From an uncultured Bryobacteraceae bacterium (GTDB lineage: Bacteria > Acidobacteriota > Terriglobia > Bryobacterales > Bryobacteraceae), in contig CALDSU010000014.1 in NCBI GenBank assembly GCA_937924525.1, positions 328,983 through 392,982 of the forward strand: DNA of 64,000 nucleotides. Reading direction: 5' to 3'. Position numbers and translations under genes: made by a program. Shown one piece after another: positions 36,093 to 45,244 of the stretch. Below the pieces are notes generated by a model, which was not told the origin of the DNA, did no database searches, and worked only from the letters and a program-made list of their open reading frames with translations. Each line of letters opens with the position of its first letter. Position 1 is the stretch's first letter.

Positions 36093-38975
36093 CTAAGCGG
36101 GGCTCCGGCGGGCGGATTTCCGGTTTCCCGCCCGGGCGCGCCGGGCCCCCGCGGCGAGCCGCTCGTGCAAAAACCGCCCCGTGTGGGAAGCCGGAACCGC
36201 CGCCACCTGCTCGGGCGTTCCCTCGGCGACGATGCGCCCCCCTCCCGCACCGCCCTCCGGGCCGAGGTCGATGATCCAGTCGGCGGCGGCGATCACCTCG
36301 AGATTGTGTTCAATGATCAGCAGGCTGGCGCCCTGTTCAAGTAACCGCTGGAAGGCCGCCAGCAGCCGGGCGATATCGTCGAAATGCAAACCGGTGGTCG
36401 GTTCGTCACAAAGATATAAGGTGCGCGAACCGGAGCCCTGCGACAGGTACCCGGCCAGTTTCACCCGCTGCGCCTCGCCGCCGCTGAGCGTCGTGGCGGA
36501 CTGGCCCAACCGCAGGTACCCAAGACCTACATCCGCCATCATCCGGAGCTTGGCGACGAGACGTTTCTGATCGGCGAAGAATTCCAGCGCCTCGCTGACG
36601 GTCATCTGGAGCACTTCGTGGATGTTCTTGCCGCGATAGGCGATCTCGAGCACGCTGGATTTGAACCGCGTGCCCTTGCAGTCCTCGCAGACTAGTTCCA
36701 CGTCCGCCAGGAACTGCATCTCCACTTTCACCACGCCGTCGCCCTGGCAGGTCTCGCAGCGCCCGCCCGCGACGTTGAACGAGAAATGTCCCGCCGTGTA
36801 ACCGCGTTTCTCCGCCTCGGGAGTGGCGGCGAACAACTGCCGGACCAGGTCGAACCCCCCGATGTAGGAAATCGGGTTCGAACGGGGCGTACGGCCAATC
36901 GGGGACTGGTCAATCATCACGACGTCGTCCAGCAGGCCCGCGCCTTCCACGCTCCGGCAGTTCAGGCGGGAATCCTCGGCGGCGTCCTCCCCGTTTTCCG
37001 TTCCGGAGACGGCGGCGTCTTCCTCATTGCCGATCAATCTGCGCAGCGACTGGAAGATCACCTCGTGCACCAGCGTCGATTTGCCGGACCCGGAGACGCC
37101 GGTCACCACCGTCATGACCCCGAGGGGGATCGTGACATCCAGGTTGCGGAGATTGTGCCGCGTGCACCCTAAGAACCGCAGCTCGTGCTTGGCCTTGCGA
37201 GGCCGGCGCTGGACCGGGGGAGTGGTCTGCAGTTCTCCGCGCAGGTATCGCGCGGTAAGCGAGTGCACGCCGTCGGTTTCCAGGCCGCGGAACGGACCGG
37301 CAAAGACGACGCGACCGCCGTGTTCGCCCGCGCCGGGACCCAGATCGACCAGGTAATCCGCGGCGCGCATCACCTCGGGATCGTGCTCGACTACCAGGAT
37401 CGTATTGCCCAGGTTGCGGAGTTCGTGCAGGATGTTCACCAGCCGCGCCGTGTCGCGGCTGTGCAGCCCGATGGAGGGTTCATCCAGCACGTAGCAGGCG
37501 CCCACCAGGCGCGAACCGAGACAGGTGGCCAGTTGAATGCGCTGGGCCTCGCCGCCGGACAGCGTGGAAGACAGGCGGTTGAGCGTTAGGTAATCGAGGC
37601 CGACTTCGTCCAGAAACTTCAGCCGCTGTTGAATCTCGACGAGGATCTTGCCCGCGATCGCCGCCTGCTCGGGCGGGAGCGTGAGTTCGGTAAAGAACCG
37701 CCGGGCCTCGCCGATGTTCATCGCGGTGACGTCGCGGATCGTCCGGCCGGCCAGGCGCACGTTCAGCGCCTCGGCGCGCAGGCGCGCCCCTTGGCACGCC
37801 GGACACTCTGTGTACCCCCGGTACCGGCTGAGGAAGACCCGCACATGCAGCTTGTATTTTTTCTTTTCCAGCGCTTCGAAGAAGCCGCGGATGCCGGCGA
37901 AGTGCTTGCCGTCGCCCTCGTAGACGAATTGCTTTTCCGCAGGGGTGAGTTCCGCGTACGGAACGTCCAGGCGGACCCGGCCGCCCGCGGCCTGCCGGAG
38001 ATGGCCCAGCCAATGCTTGAACTCCGGCTTACGCCACGGGCGGACCGCGCCCTCGGCCAGAGAAAGAGTCCGGTCGGGAACGATCCGGTCCAGATCGTAG
38101 TCGATGGTGTTGCCAAAACCCTGGCAGCGGGGACACGCCCCGAACGGGGAATTGAAGCTGAACAGGCGTGGTTCCGGTTCCTGGAAAGCCAGACCGCACT
38201 GCTTGCAGGCGAATTGCTCGCTAAAGCGCAGGCGGAAGCCGTCGCCGACGCGTTCGAAGATCGCCTCCCCGCCTTCGCGATAACAGGTTTCCACCGTATC
38301 GACGATCCGTGAGTGCAGGTCAGGACCCAGGGCAACCCGATCGGCCAGCACGAACACCGGCTGCCGGAAGTCGATGTCCAGCAGGGATTCGGGAGTGGAA
38401 AACTCGAACGTGCTGCCGTTCTGGTAAAGCCGGGTGAAGCCCATCGACCGCAGTTCGTTTAGCCGGTATTTCAGCGTTTCCTCGGTGTGCGCCACCGGAC
38501 CTTCCCGCATGACCGGGAAGAGCGCATACCAGCGGCTGCCCATGTCTTCGGCAAGCAACCGGGCGGCTACCTGGTCGACCGTGTCCTTTTCCACCCGGAT
38601 GTTGCAGCGCGGACACCAGGTTTCCCCGGCCCGTGCGAACAACAGCCGCAGGAAGTCGTAGCACTCGGTGGACGTCGCCACGGTGGACCGGGGGTTGCGG
38701 GTGGTGTTCTTCTGGCGAATGGCGATGGCGGGCGCGATGCCGTCGATCTGTTCGACGTCCGGCTTCTCCATGCGCTCGAGGAACTGCCGCGCGTACGCGG
38801 ACAACGATTCCACATAACGGCGCTGGCCCTCGGCGTAGATCGTTTCGAACGCCAGCGACGATTTGCCCGACCCCGAGACGCCGGTGATGACGGTGAACTG
38901 GTTGTGCGGGATCTCCAGATCGATGTTTTTCAGGTTATGCACCCGCGCGCCGCGGATGATCAGGGAATCTTGCAC
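36093..38975 (-). CDS. uvrA: excinuclease ABC subunit A
   Basis: 960 residues, full length, GTG start at 38975. It has two ABC modules: Walker [15 protein letters not shown] and [14 protein letters not shown], two ABC signatures ([27 protein letters not shown]) and Walker B strands [14 protein letters not shown] and [15 protein letters not shown]. Two zinc modules are visible: CKQCGLAFQ...[10 protein letters not shown] in the first half and [17 protein letters not shown]...CEDCKGTRF in the second. An acidic insert of about 40 residues near 645-690 ([21 protein letters not shown]) is less common. It recognises helix-distorting lesions and loads UvrB in nucleotide excision repair. Confidence 0.97.
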   Translation of the reverse strand: MQDSLIIRGARVHNLKNIDLEIPHNQFTVITGVSGSGKSSLAFETIYAEGQRRYVESLSAYARQFLERMEKPDVEQIDGIAPAIAIRQKNTTRNPRSTVATSTECYDFLRLLFARAGETWCPRCNIRVEKDTVDQVAARLLAEDMGSRWYALFPVMREGPVAHTEETLKYRLNELRSMGFTRLYQNGSTFEFSTPESLLDIDFRQPVFVLADRVALGPDLHSRIVDTVETCYREGGEAIFERVGDGFRLRFSEQFACKQCGLAFQEPEPRLFSFNSPFGACPRCQGFGNTIDYDLDRIVPDRTLSLAEGAVRPWRKPEFKHWLGHLRQAAGGRVRLDVPYAELTPAEKQFVYEGDGKHFAGIRGFFEALEKKKYKLHVRVFLSRYRGYTECPACQGARLRAEALNVRLAGRTIRDVTAMNIGEARRFFTELTLPPEQAAIAGKILVEIQQRLKFLDEVGLDYLTLNRLSSTLSGGEAQRIQLATCLGSRLVGACYVLDEPSIGLHSRDTARLVNILHELRNLGNTILVVEHDPEVMRAADYLVDLGPGAGEHGGRVVFAGPFRGLETDGVHSLTARYLRGELQTTPPVQRRPRKAKHELRFLGCTRHNLRNLDVTIPLGVMTVVTGVSGSGKSTLVHEVIFQSLRRLIGNEEDAAVSGTENGEDAAEDSRLNCRSVEGAGLLDDVVMIDQSPIGRTPRSNPISYIGGFDLVRQLFAATPEAEKRGYTAGHFSFNVAGGRCETCQGDGVVKVEMQFLADVELVCEDCKGTRFKSSVLEIAYRGKNIHEVLQMTVSEALEFFADQKRLVAKLRMMADVGLGYLRLGQSATTLSGGEAQRVKLAGYLSQGSGSRTLYLCDEPTTGLHFDDIARLLAAFQRLLEQGASLLIIEHNLEVIAAADWIIDLGPEGGAGGGRIVAEGTPEQVAAVPASHTGRFLHERLAAGARRARAGNRKSARRSPA

Positions 38976-39123
38976 AATCGAGATACCCTCACTATACCAG
39001 CCGGACCGGACGGCGCCGGGTAGTGGACAATTTGTATCTCTGCTACACTGAAACGAGTCTGCAATGGTAGCCGTCCCTGACGGACAGGGTTTGAACGTTC
39101 ATTCGAAAGCTCCACTGCCCGCG

Positions 39124-39837
39124 ATGCCACTCCGCTCTTTGACGCTGTTTCTTATCGTCCTCCCTCTGATAGCGGATGGCCCCGCCCTGGAGCAGCCGCG
39201 CACCCTCGTGGATCAATATGTAGCGGCCGCGCAAGGGCAAAAGGAGCGCCTCCAAGGCATGGCAATGGAGGTCGAGATCGAAGCAGAACTCCCCAAGTTA
39301 AAGAAAAAAGGACATTTGTTTGCGATCCGCAAGATCGCCTCGCTGGGCAGGATCACCTACGACGCCATCCGGTTCGACGGGGACAAAACCATTCGCAACC
39401 AGGTGATCGCCCGCTACATGGCGGCGGAAGCCGAAGTCAGCCAGCATGACGGAGAGTCGGTGGCTATCACCCCGGCGAACTACAAGTTTAAGTACAAGGG
39501 TTCCAGGGAGTTGCATGGCCGCTTGGCGCATCTGTTCGAAGTGAAGCCGCACCGGAAGCGGGCCGGGTTGTACCGGGGCGAGCTGTGGGTGGATTCGGAA
39601 ACCTTCCTGCCGTTGCGGGAGGCGGGCCGCCTGGTGAAGACTCCCTCGATCTTCCTGAAACGGATCGACTTCGTGCGCGACTACCGCATTGAGGGCGATC
39701 TGGCCGTGCCGGACCGGCTCCAGAGCGAAGTGGATACGCGGGTGGCTGGTAAAGCGATTCTGACCATCGCCTACCACCTCCCCGCGCCCCCCGCCTCGGA
39801 CCTGCCGGCGGATGCTCTGGTCAGCCAGTCGCAATAG
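39124..39837 (+). CDS. exported LolA-like hypothetical protein
   Basis: 237 residues from ATG 39124, which begins a signal peptide (MPLRSLTLFLIVLPLIADG); 20 earlier in-frame codons look untranslated. After a helical start (LVDQYVAAAQGQKERLQGMAMEVEIEAELP) come alternating beta-strands: ITYDAIRFDGDKTIRNQVIARYM, YKFKYKGSRELHGRLAHLFEVKP, AGLYRGELWVDSETFLPLREAGRL, VRDYRIEGDLAVPDRLQSEVDT. This resembles the half-barrel of LolA/LppX lipoprotein-carrier-like proteins that are abundant in Acidobacteriota. Function unassigned. It precedes hpnJ on the same strand, gap about 90 bp, so a role in lipid handling is possible but unproven. Confidence 0.75.
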   Translation: MPLRSLTLFLIVLPLIADGPALEQPRTLVDQYVAAAQGQKERLQGMAMEVEIEAELPKLKKKGHLFAIRKIASLGRITYDAIRFDGDKTIRNQVIARYMAAEAEVSQHDGESVAITPANYKFKYKGSRELHGRLAHLFEVKPHRKRAGLYRGELWVDSETFLPLREAGRLVKTPSIFLKRIDFVRDYRIEGDLAVPDRLQSEVDTRVAGKAILTIAYHLPAPPASDLPADALVSQSQ

Positions 39838-39928
39838 GCCGCCGCGATTCGGCCTCGGAAAGATTCCATTCGACGCCCGGAATTTGTTTTTCCCCGGCTC
39901 GATTCGCTACGCTCGATAGAGACACGCC

Positions 39929-41383
39929 ATGCGCACCCTGTTCCTGAACCCGCCCTCCTTCGAAGGGTTTGATGGCGGCGCCAGTTCGCGCTGGCCGGCT
40001 TCCCGGGAGATCGAATCCTACTGGTATCCGGTTTGGCTTTGCTATCCGGCGGGCATGCTGCCGGACAGCAAGGTCGTGGACGCTCCACCGCACCGCATTT
40101 CGATCGAACAAACGGTGGAGATGGCCAGGGATTTCGAGTTGCTGGTCCTGTTCACCTCGACCCCGGGCTTTCACGTCGACGTGCAAATGGCGGAGATGAT
40201 GAAGGACTCGAACCCGAAGTTGAAGGTGTGCTTTGTCGGGCCTCCCGTGACCACCGAGCCGGAAAAGGCGCTGACGGCCAGTAAGGCCATCGACTTTGTG
40301 GTTCGCCGCGAGTTCGACTATCAGATTGTCGATTTCGCCAACGGGAAGGCGCTCGCAGAGATTCCGGGGGCGAGTTTCCGCCGGAACGGTGGATTTCAAC
40401 ACAATCCCGAGGGCGGCTACATCGAAGATCTGGACGCCCTGCCCTGGGTCACCAAGGTCTACAAACGCGACCTCGACATCACCCGGTACAACGTACCGTT
40501 CCTGCGGAACCCCTTCCTTTCGCTGTACACCTCGCGCGGATGCCCGGCGCAATGCACCTTCTGCCTGTGGCCCCAGACCCACTCCGGCCACCGCTGGAGA
40601 CTGCGATCGGCCGGCGATGTGGCCGCCGAGGTGAAATGGGCGCGGGAGGCGTTCCCGAACGTCCGCGAGATCTTCTTCGACGACGACACGTTCAACTACC
40701 AGAAGAAACGCACGATTGAACTGTGCGAGAAGCTGGGACCGCTGAACTTCACCTGGTCGTGCACCTCGCGCGTCACCACCGACTACGACACATTGAAGGC
40801 GATGAAAGAAGCGGGGTGCCGGCTGATGATCGTCGGCTACGAATCGGGCGACGCCCAGATTCTCAAGAACATCAAGAAAGGCGCCACTCTCGACATGGCG
40901 CGGCGGTTCACGGCCAACGCCCACAAACTCGGCCTGACCGTACACGGGGATTTTATTGTGGGCCTGCCCGGCGAAACCCGGGAATCGATCCGCCGTACGA
41001 TCGACTTCGCCAAGGAATTGGACACGGAGACGATCCAGGTTTCCATCGCGCATCCGTATCCGGGCACCGAGTTTTACGACTACGCGGACAACAACGGCCT
41101 CATCACCATCGACTCAATGACGGACGAGAAGGGCCACCAGTTGCCCAACGTGGTGTATCCGGGCCTGGATCGCGCCGAATTGGTGGACTGGGTGGAGCGC
41201 TTTTACGGAGAGTACTATTTCCGGCCTCGCGTGGTATGGCGGGTGGTGCGCAAGGCGATCTTCGACAGTAAAGAGCGCAAGCGCCTGGCCAAAGAGGCGC
41301 GCGAATACCTGGCGCTGCGGCACAAGCGGAAGAAATTTGTCGCCGAGCAGCGCGCCGCGGCCACCGCGTCGGCCGGCGACTAG
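39929..41383 (+). CDS. hpnJ: hopanoid biosynthesis radical SAM protein HpnJ
   Basis: 484 residues. The start MRTLFLNPPSFEGFDGGASSRW is characteristic of HpnJ. A B12-binding-like N-terminal region precedes the radical SAM domain, whose cluster motif CPAQCTFC is at Cys205, Cys209 and Cys212, with EIFFDDDTFNYQ and GLTVHGDFIVGLPGETRESI after it. HpnJ is reported to convert bacteriohopanetetrol glucosamine to the cyclitol ether head group of composite hopanoids, after HpnI adds the N-acetylhexosamine and HpnK deacetylates it. Here hpnJ is first in a tightly packed row with two small SMR-type genes and hpnI; no hpnK is seen in the window. Gap to the next GTG start is 2 nt. Confidence 0.9.
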   Translation: MRTLFLNPPSFEGFDGGASSRWPASREIESYWYPVWLCYPAGMLPDSKVVDAPPHRISIEQTVEMARDFELLVLFTSTPGFHVDVQMAEMMKDSNPKLKVCFVGPPVTTEPEKALTASKAIDFVVRREFDYQIVDFANGKALAEIPGASFRRNGGFQHNPEGGYIEDLDALPWVTKVYKRDLDITRYNVPFLRNPFLSLYTSRGCPAQCTFCLWPQTHSGHRWRLRSAGDVAAEVKWAREAFPNVREIFFDDDTFNYQKKRTIELCEKLGPLNFTWSCTSRVTTDYDTLKAMKEAGCRLMIVGYESGDAQILKNIKKGATLDMARRFTANAHKLGLTVHGDFIVGLPGETRESIRRTIDFAKELDTETIQVSIAHPYPGTEFYDYADNNGLITIDSMTDEKGHQLPNVVYPGLDRAELVDWVERFYGEYYFRPRVVWRVVRKAIFDSKERKRLAKEAREYLALRHKRKKFVAEQRAAATASAGD

Positions 41384-41385
41384 CC

Positions 41386-41808
41386 GTGTCCGCTCCCGCC
41401 TCTCCACCAGGTCTGCGCCCGAAAACCGTGGCGGTGACCGCCGTCGTCGTGCTCAGCAATGTGCTGGGAAATTATTGGCTGGCTTGGGGAATGCACCAGG
41501 TTGGCGAACCCCGCGCGCCGCTGGACTACATCTTGGCCATGCTGCATCCCGGCGTCTTTCTGGGAGTGTCGCTGCTGAGTTTGTGGATGTTGTCCCACAT
41601 GGCCCTGCTGAGCTTCACAGACCTTAGCTATGTCCTGCCGGTCACCTCGATCGGCTACGTGCTGACGGCACTGGCGGGCAAGTTGTTCCTGGGCGAGACG
41701 GTTTCGGGTCCCCGATGGCTGGGGATCGCCTTGATCATGGCGGGCGTCATGCTGGTGGGCCGCACCCCGCCGTCCACCGCCCCGGTTCGCGAAAGAGGCG
41801 CGCCATGA
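41386..41808 (+). CDS. SMR/EamA-type half-transporter A in hopanoid cassette
   Basis: 140 residues, GTG start 2 nt after the hpnJ stop. Four hydrophobic helices are seen: VAVTAVVVLSNVLGNYWLAW, AMLHPGVFLGVSLLSLWMLS, LSYVLPVTSIGYVLTALAGKLF and WLGIALIMAGVMLVG. The pattern (short, four TM, SYVLPVTSIGYVLTALAG then FLGETVSGPRW) matches small drug/metabolite transporters such as ArnE/ArnF, whose heterodimer flips undecaprenyl-phosphate-aminoarabinose. The stop overlaps the next start by 4 nt (ATGA). Position between hpnJ and hpnI suggests flipping or moving a hopanoid glycolipid; inference only. Confidence 0.82.
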   Translation: MSAPASPPGLRPKTVAVTAVVVLSNVLGNYWLAWGMHQVGEPRAPLDYILAMLHPGVFLGVSLLSLWMLSHMALLSFTDLSYVLPVTSIGYVLTALAGKLFLGETVSGPRWLGIALIMAGVMLVGRTPPSTAPVRERGAP

Positions 41809-42167
41809 AATGGCTGCTCGTGACGATCGTGGTGCTGACCACCACGGCCAGTGAGGTGCTGCGCGCGATGGGCATGCGGCGGCACGGCGAGATTCACGAT
41901 TTCCGCCCCTCGGCCGTCGGGCGGGCGCTGGCGGCGCTGGCGCGCAACCGCTACATTATTGGTTCGGTCGCCGCGGCGGCGATTTCCTTCTTCGCGTTTC
42001 TCCGGCTGGTCGCCATTGCCGATTTGAGCTTCGCGGCGCCCGCCACCGCCGCCAGTTTTGCCCTGGAGACCATCCTGGCCAAGTACCTCCTCAGGGAGCG
42101 GGTCAACGCCACGCGCTGGGCCGGCGCACTGATGGTGGCAGCCGGCGTGGGATTGCTGACGTTGTGA
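41805..42167 (+). CDS. SMR/EamA-type half-transporter B in hopanoid cassette
   Basis: 120 residues. Four predicted helices: WLLVTIVVLTTTASEVLRAM, YIIGSVAAAAISFFAFLRLV, LSFAAPATAASFALETILA and WAGALMVAAGVGLLTL. The Glu in helix 1 (TTASEVLRA) is where SMR proteins keep their membrane-embedded carboxylate, and a second carboxylate lies in FALETILAKYLLRERVNATRW. It is distinct in sequence from half-transporter A, as expected for a heterodimeric pair. ATGA overlap at the start, and its stop overlaps the hpnI GTG by 4 nt, so all four genes are translationally linked. Confidence 0.82.
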   Translation: MKWLLVTIVVLTTTASEVLRAMGMRRHGEIHDFRPSAVGRALAALARNRYIIGSVAAAAISFFAFLRLVAIADLSFAAPATAASFALETILAKYLLRERVNATRWAGALMVAAGVGLLTL

Positions 42168-43297
42168 GCGTTCTACTGGCGCTGCCGGCGCTGGGCGCCA
42201 CGGGGTACTTCCTGCTGGCTTTGGCGGCCGGCGTCCGCCGCTGGGGACGCCGGCAGAGCGAAGCCCGGGCCGATTTTCAGCCCCCCATTTCGATTCTGAA
42301 GCCCGTGCGGGGCCGCGATCCGCGGTTCCTCGAGGCGATTCGCTCCTACGCCTGCCAGGACTACCCTGCTTGGGAACTCCTGTTCGGCGTCTCGGACCCG
42401 GCCGACCCGGCCCTGGCGGACATCCGGCAGTTGCAACGTGAGTTCCCGCAAAGGACGATCGAGATCGTCGCCTCTCGTACGGCCGCGCCGAACGGCAAGG
42501 TCGGCGTGTTGATCGACCTGGCGCGCGCGGCGCGCCACCCGCTGCTGCTGATCAGCGACAGCGACATGGCCGCGCCCCCCGGGTATCTGCGCCAAGTCGC
42601 CGGTCCGCTGGCGGATCCCGCGGTGGGACTGGTGACCTGCCTCTACCGTGCTTCGGCGGAGACGACCCCGGCGCGCTGGGAGGCGTTGGGCGTCTCGACG
42701 GAGTTCGCGCCCAGCGTCCTGGTGGCGGAGTTGTCCGGACTGTCCGGTTTCGCCTTGGGTTCCACGATGGTCGTGCGCGCGGCCGACCTCGAGCGTCTGG
42801 GCGGATTTGAGCGCTTACGCGAGTACCTGGCCGATGACTTCCACCTGGGCCGCATGGTGAACGAACTGGGGCTGCGCGTGCATCTGTCGCACACCGTGGT
42901 GGAAACCCATCTGGCAGGATCCACGTGGGGGGAGGTCTGGCGCCACGCGGTGCGCTGGTCCCGGACGATCCGCATGACGCGCAGGGCGGGATATTACGGC
43001 TACGCGATCACCCAGGGAACATGCTGGGCGGTGCTGGCGGGACTGGCGGGCTTCCCGGCCCTGGGCGCAGCGTGCCTGGCCGCTCGCCTGGCGTCCGGCC
43101 TCTTCATTGGCGGGCTGGTGCTCAAGGATCGCGCCGTCTGGCGTCAGGCTTGGGCCATTCCCCTCCGCGACCTGTGGGGCGCCGCCGTCTGGCTGGCCGG
43201 CTTGTTCGGAGACACGGTTCATTGGCGGGGGCTCTCCCTCCGTCTCTCCGCCGACGGTCGCATCCTCCCGGCCCGGGAACACTCTTCCAGAATCTGA
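42164..43297 (+). CDS. hpnI: hopanoid glycosyltransferase HpnI
   Basis: 377 residues, GTG start overlapping the previous stop. GT2-type, ceramide-glucosyltransferase-like: an N-terminal TM helix (ALPALGATGYFLLALAAGV), then PPISILKPVRGRDPRFLEAIRSYACQDYPAWELLFGV, the D-x-D-type metal motif LLISDSDMAAPPGYL, LADDFHLGRMV (catalytic Asp) and the (Q/R)xxRW element in HAVRWSRTIRMTRR. The C-terminus has two to three TM helices. HpnI is reported to attach N-acetylglucosamine to bacteriohopanetetrol at the membrane. It is the last gene of the hpnJ cassette. The leader of the next gene begins about 30 bp downstream. Confidence 0.9.
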   Translation: MSVLLALPALGATGYFLLALAAGVRRWGRRQSEARADFQPPISILKPVRGRDPRFLEAIRSYACQDYPAWELLFGVSDPADPALADIRQLQREFPQRTIEIVASRTAAPNGKVGVLIDLARAARHPLLLISDSDMAAPPGYLRQVAGPLADPAVGLVTCLYRASAETTPARWEALGVSTEFAPSVLVAELSGLSGFALGSTMVVRAADLERLGGFERLREYLADDFHLGRMVNELGLRVHLSHTVVETHLAGSTWGEVWRHAVRWSRTIRMTRRAGYYGYAITQGTCWAVLAGLAGFPALGAACLAARLASGLFIGGLVLKDRAVWRQAWAIPLRDLWGAAVWLAGLFGDTVHWRGLSLRLSADGRILPAREHSSRI

Positions 43298-43338
43298 AAA
43301 CTCGCCGCCGCGGAACTCCAAAGAATGGAAATTCGGGG

Positions 43339-43425
43339 TTGCGCTGCCTCCGCGCAAGCATGTATGATGTTGAGTTCTTACAAACCAATGAACCTCCTGG
43401 CGCGCCAGCCAGGGACGCAAGGCAG
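43339..43425 (+). promoter_or_regulatory. structured 5' leader of the transglycosylase gene
   Basis: The ~140-bp gap before the transglycosylase contains several exact complementarities: TTGCGC (43339-43344) with GCGCAA (43352-43357), CCTGGC (43396-43401) with GCCAGG (43408-43413), and, as an alternative long-range pairing, CTGCCT (43344-43349) with AGGCAG (43420-43425). The two pairings that share 43344 are mutually exclusive in part, as in an RNA switch. GGGACGCAA at 43412-43420 echoes the GEMM core, but the rest does not fit. The ribosome-binding site GAGG follows at 43430-43433. Confidence 0.3.
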
Positions 43426-43440
43426 TTTCGAGGATACGGA

Positions 43441-45081
43441 ATGTTCTTTCGAAAACGGTACTTTGCTGTGCAACTTGGCTGTGCGGCGACCTTCCTGGGG
43501 ATTCTGAGTTCTTCCCTCCTGGCTCAAAGCTATTCGGCCGGCCCGCGGGTGAGGCCCTTGGGCGTGAGCCTGGAGCCCCCGCAGATCAGCGGCAATGCTT
43601 ACCTGCGTGGCGACATGCCGAAGTTCATGGTGGGCGAGGCTCGCATGGGGGCCAACCTGTCCGGAGCGGATCTACTGGCCGCCCGCGCCGATGAGGCGTT
43701 TCAGACGGGAAAGCGTCTGCAATACCTCGGCAATGTCACCGAGGCGCGCTTTCAGTTCGACCGTTCCGTCGACCTGTACATGCAAGCTCTGGCCCGCGCG
43801 AAGAAGAACCAGGCCTTGTACGCAAGGTTCGAGGAAGCCGTGGACGCGATTTACCGGCTGGACGTGACCAGCCTGGACGCGGGCCTTCCTTTGGATGACC
43901 CAGGTTTTGATAAATCGCCCCTGGAAGATATCCTCGAGCTCACCTTCCCCGTAGATCCCAAGCTGAAGAGCAAAGTAAAGGCCGAGCTGCAGGCGACCGT
44001 GTCGCAGTTGCCGCTGACCATGAACGATTCGGTGCTGGGCTTCATCCATTACTTTTCGGGACGAGGCCGCCGGACCATGATCCACGGCCTCCAGCGGGCG
44101 GGACGCTACCGGCCTATGATCCAGCGCATCCTCGCCGAAGAGGGCATTCCCCAGGAACTGATTCACCTGGCGCAAGCCGAATCGGGTTTCTACCCCCGGG
44201 CAGTGTCGCGCATGAAGGCCTCCGGCATGTGGCAGTTCATGGCGTTTCGCGGCCGCGAATACGGTCTCGAACAAACGCCGTGGAAAGATGATCGTTTCGA
44301 CCCGGAGAAGGCGACCCGCGCCGCCGCCCGGCACCTGCGCGATTTGTATGAGCAGTTCGGGGATTGGTACCTGGCGATCGCGGCCTATAACTGCGGGCCG
44401 GGCGCGGTGGAGCGGGCGGTGGAGCGATCCGGTTATGCCGATTTCTGGGAACTGCGCGCGCGCCGCCTGCTGCCGCTCGAGACCTCCAACTACGTGCCGA
44501 TCATCCTGGCGATGACGATCATGACCAAGAACGCGAGGGAGTACGGACTGGAAGGAGTGACGCCCGAGGCCCCCGTGGACTACGACGTCGTGGAGGTGGA
44601 TTCTCCCACTCACCTCGCGCTCGTCTCCGACCTGGCGGAAAGCACCGTTGCGGAAATCCAGGCGTTAAATCCGGCGTTGTTGCGCAACATCGCTCCCGCC
44701 GGCTATGCCCTGCGGGTGCCGAAGACCAGGGGCGATCTGGTGGCCACCATGCTGCGCACCATCCCGGCGGAACGGCGCGCGTCCTGGCGCGTCCACCGGG
44801 TCGGCGCCGGCGACACCCTGGCGACCATCGGACGGCAGTATGGAGAAGCCCCCGCGTCGATCCTCCAAGTCAACGACCTGGAGGCGGCCGAACCTACGGT
44901 CGGCGACTTGCTGTTCATTCCCAAGGCGCTGCCCGCGGCCCCGGCGGCCAACGCCCGAGCGCGGCGGCAGACCGGCAGCCACAAGACCCGCCCGGCGGTG
45001 TCGCGCTCCCCGTCTCCTCCGCGGCCGGCCCGGCGCGCTCCGGGATTGCAGACCGCTTCCCGGCGTCTGCCCCAGACCTGA
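43441..45081 (+). CDS. MltD-like membrane-bound lytic transglycosylase with LysM domains
   Basis: 546 residues from ATG 43441; the longer upstream open frame is the shadow of hpnI. Signal peptide VQLGCAATFLGILSSSLLAQS. A helical N-terminal region (about 65-200) precedes the SLT goose-type lysozyme domain: IHLAQAESGFYPRAVSRMKASGMWQFM with catalytic Glu247, YLAIAAYNCGPGAVERAV and LETSNYVPIILAMTIM. Two LysM-type segments follow (VSDLAESTVAEIQALNP...YALRVPK; VHRVGAGDTLATIGRQYGEAPASILQVNDLE...GDLLFIPKALP), then a basic Ser/Pro/Arg tail. It cleaves glycan strands of peptidoglycan to 1,6-anhydromuropeptides. No partner gene is nearby. Confidence 0.92.
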   Translation: MFFRKRYFAVQLGCAATFLGILSSSLLAQSYSAGPRVRPLGVSLEPPQISGNAYLRGDMPKFMVGEARMGANLSGADLLAARADEAFQTGKRLQYLGNVTEARFQFDRSVDLYMQALARAKKNQALYARFEEAVDAIYRLDVTSLDAGLPLDDPGFDKSPLEDILELTFPVDPKLKSKVKAELQATVSQLPLTMNDSVLGFIHYFSGRGRRTMIHGLQRAGRYRPMIQRILAEEGIPQELIHLAQAESGFYPRAVSRMKASGMWQFMAFRGREYGLEQTPWKDDRFDPEKATRAAARHLRDLYEQFGDWYLAIAAYNCGPGAVERAVERSGYADFWELRARRLLPLETSNYVPIILAMTIMTKNAREYGLEGVTPEAPVDYDVVEVDSPTHLALVSDLAESTVAEIQALNPALLRNIAPAGYALRVPKTRGDLVATMLRTIPAERRASWRVHRVGAGDTLATIGRQYGEAPASILQVNDLEAAEPTVGDLLFIPKALPAAPAANARARRQTGSHKTRPAVSRSPSPPRPARRAPGLQTASRRLPQT

Positions 45082-45176
45082 GGATCCGCCGCCAGGCGGC
45101 ATCTAAGAGCCACCCCCCGCGTATGCTCATTGTTGGCCCGGCATCCGGGTGGATCCGGCCATTGATCGCATACCCC

Positions 45177-45204
45177 TTGCCTCCGCGCGAAAAAGGTATA
45201 TTCT
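45177..45204 (+). promoter_or_regulatory. candidate sigma-70 promoter of the H1-like gene
   Basis: TTGCCT at 45177-45182 resembles a -35 box; TATTCT at 45199-45204 follows with a 16-nt spacer, overlapping a TATATT at 45197-45202. The stretch is AT-rich against a GC-rich background and lies 41 nt before the ATG, with an exact AGGAGG ribosome-binding site at 45231-45236. Confidence 0.5.
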
Positions 45205-45244
45205 ATGGGAGAAGCTTTCGTGTGTACTACAGGAGGCACGAGAA

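Noticed and set aside
36870..36885. GGTTCGAAC, a T-loop-like string suggesting a tRNA
   Set aside because: It lies within uvrA coding sequence and no acceptor or anticodon arm surrounds it.
43380..43440. A c-di-GMP-I (GEMM) riboswitch at GGGACGCAA
   Set aside because: The tetraloop and receptor arms are missing and the 3' half would run into the signal-peptide codons; kept only as a generic structured leader.
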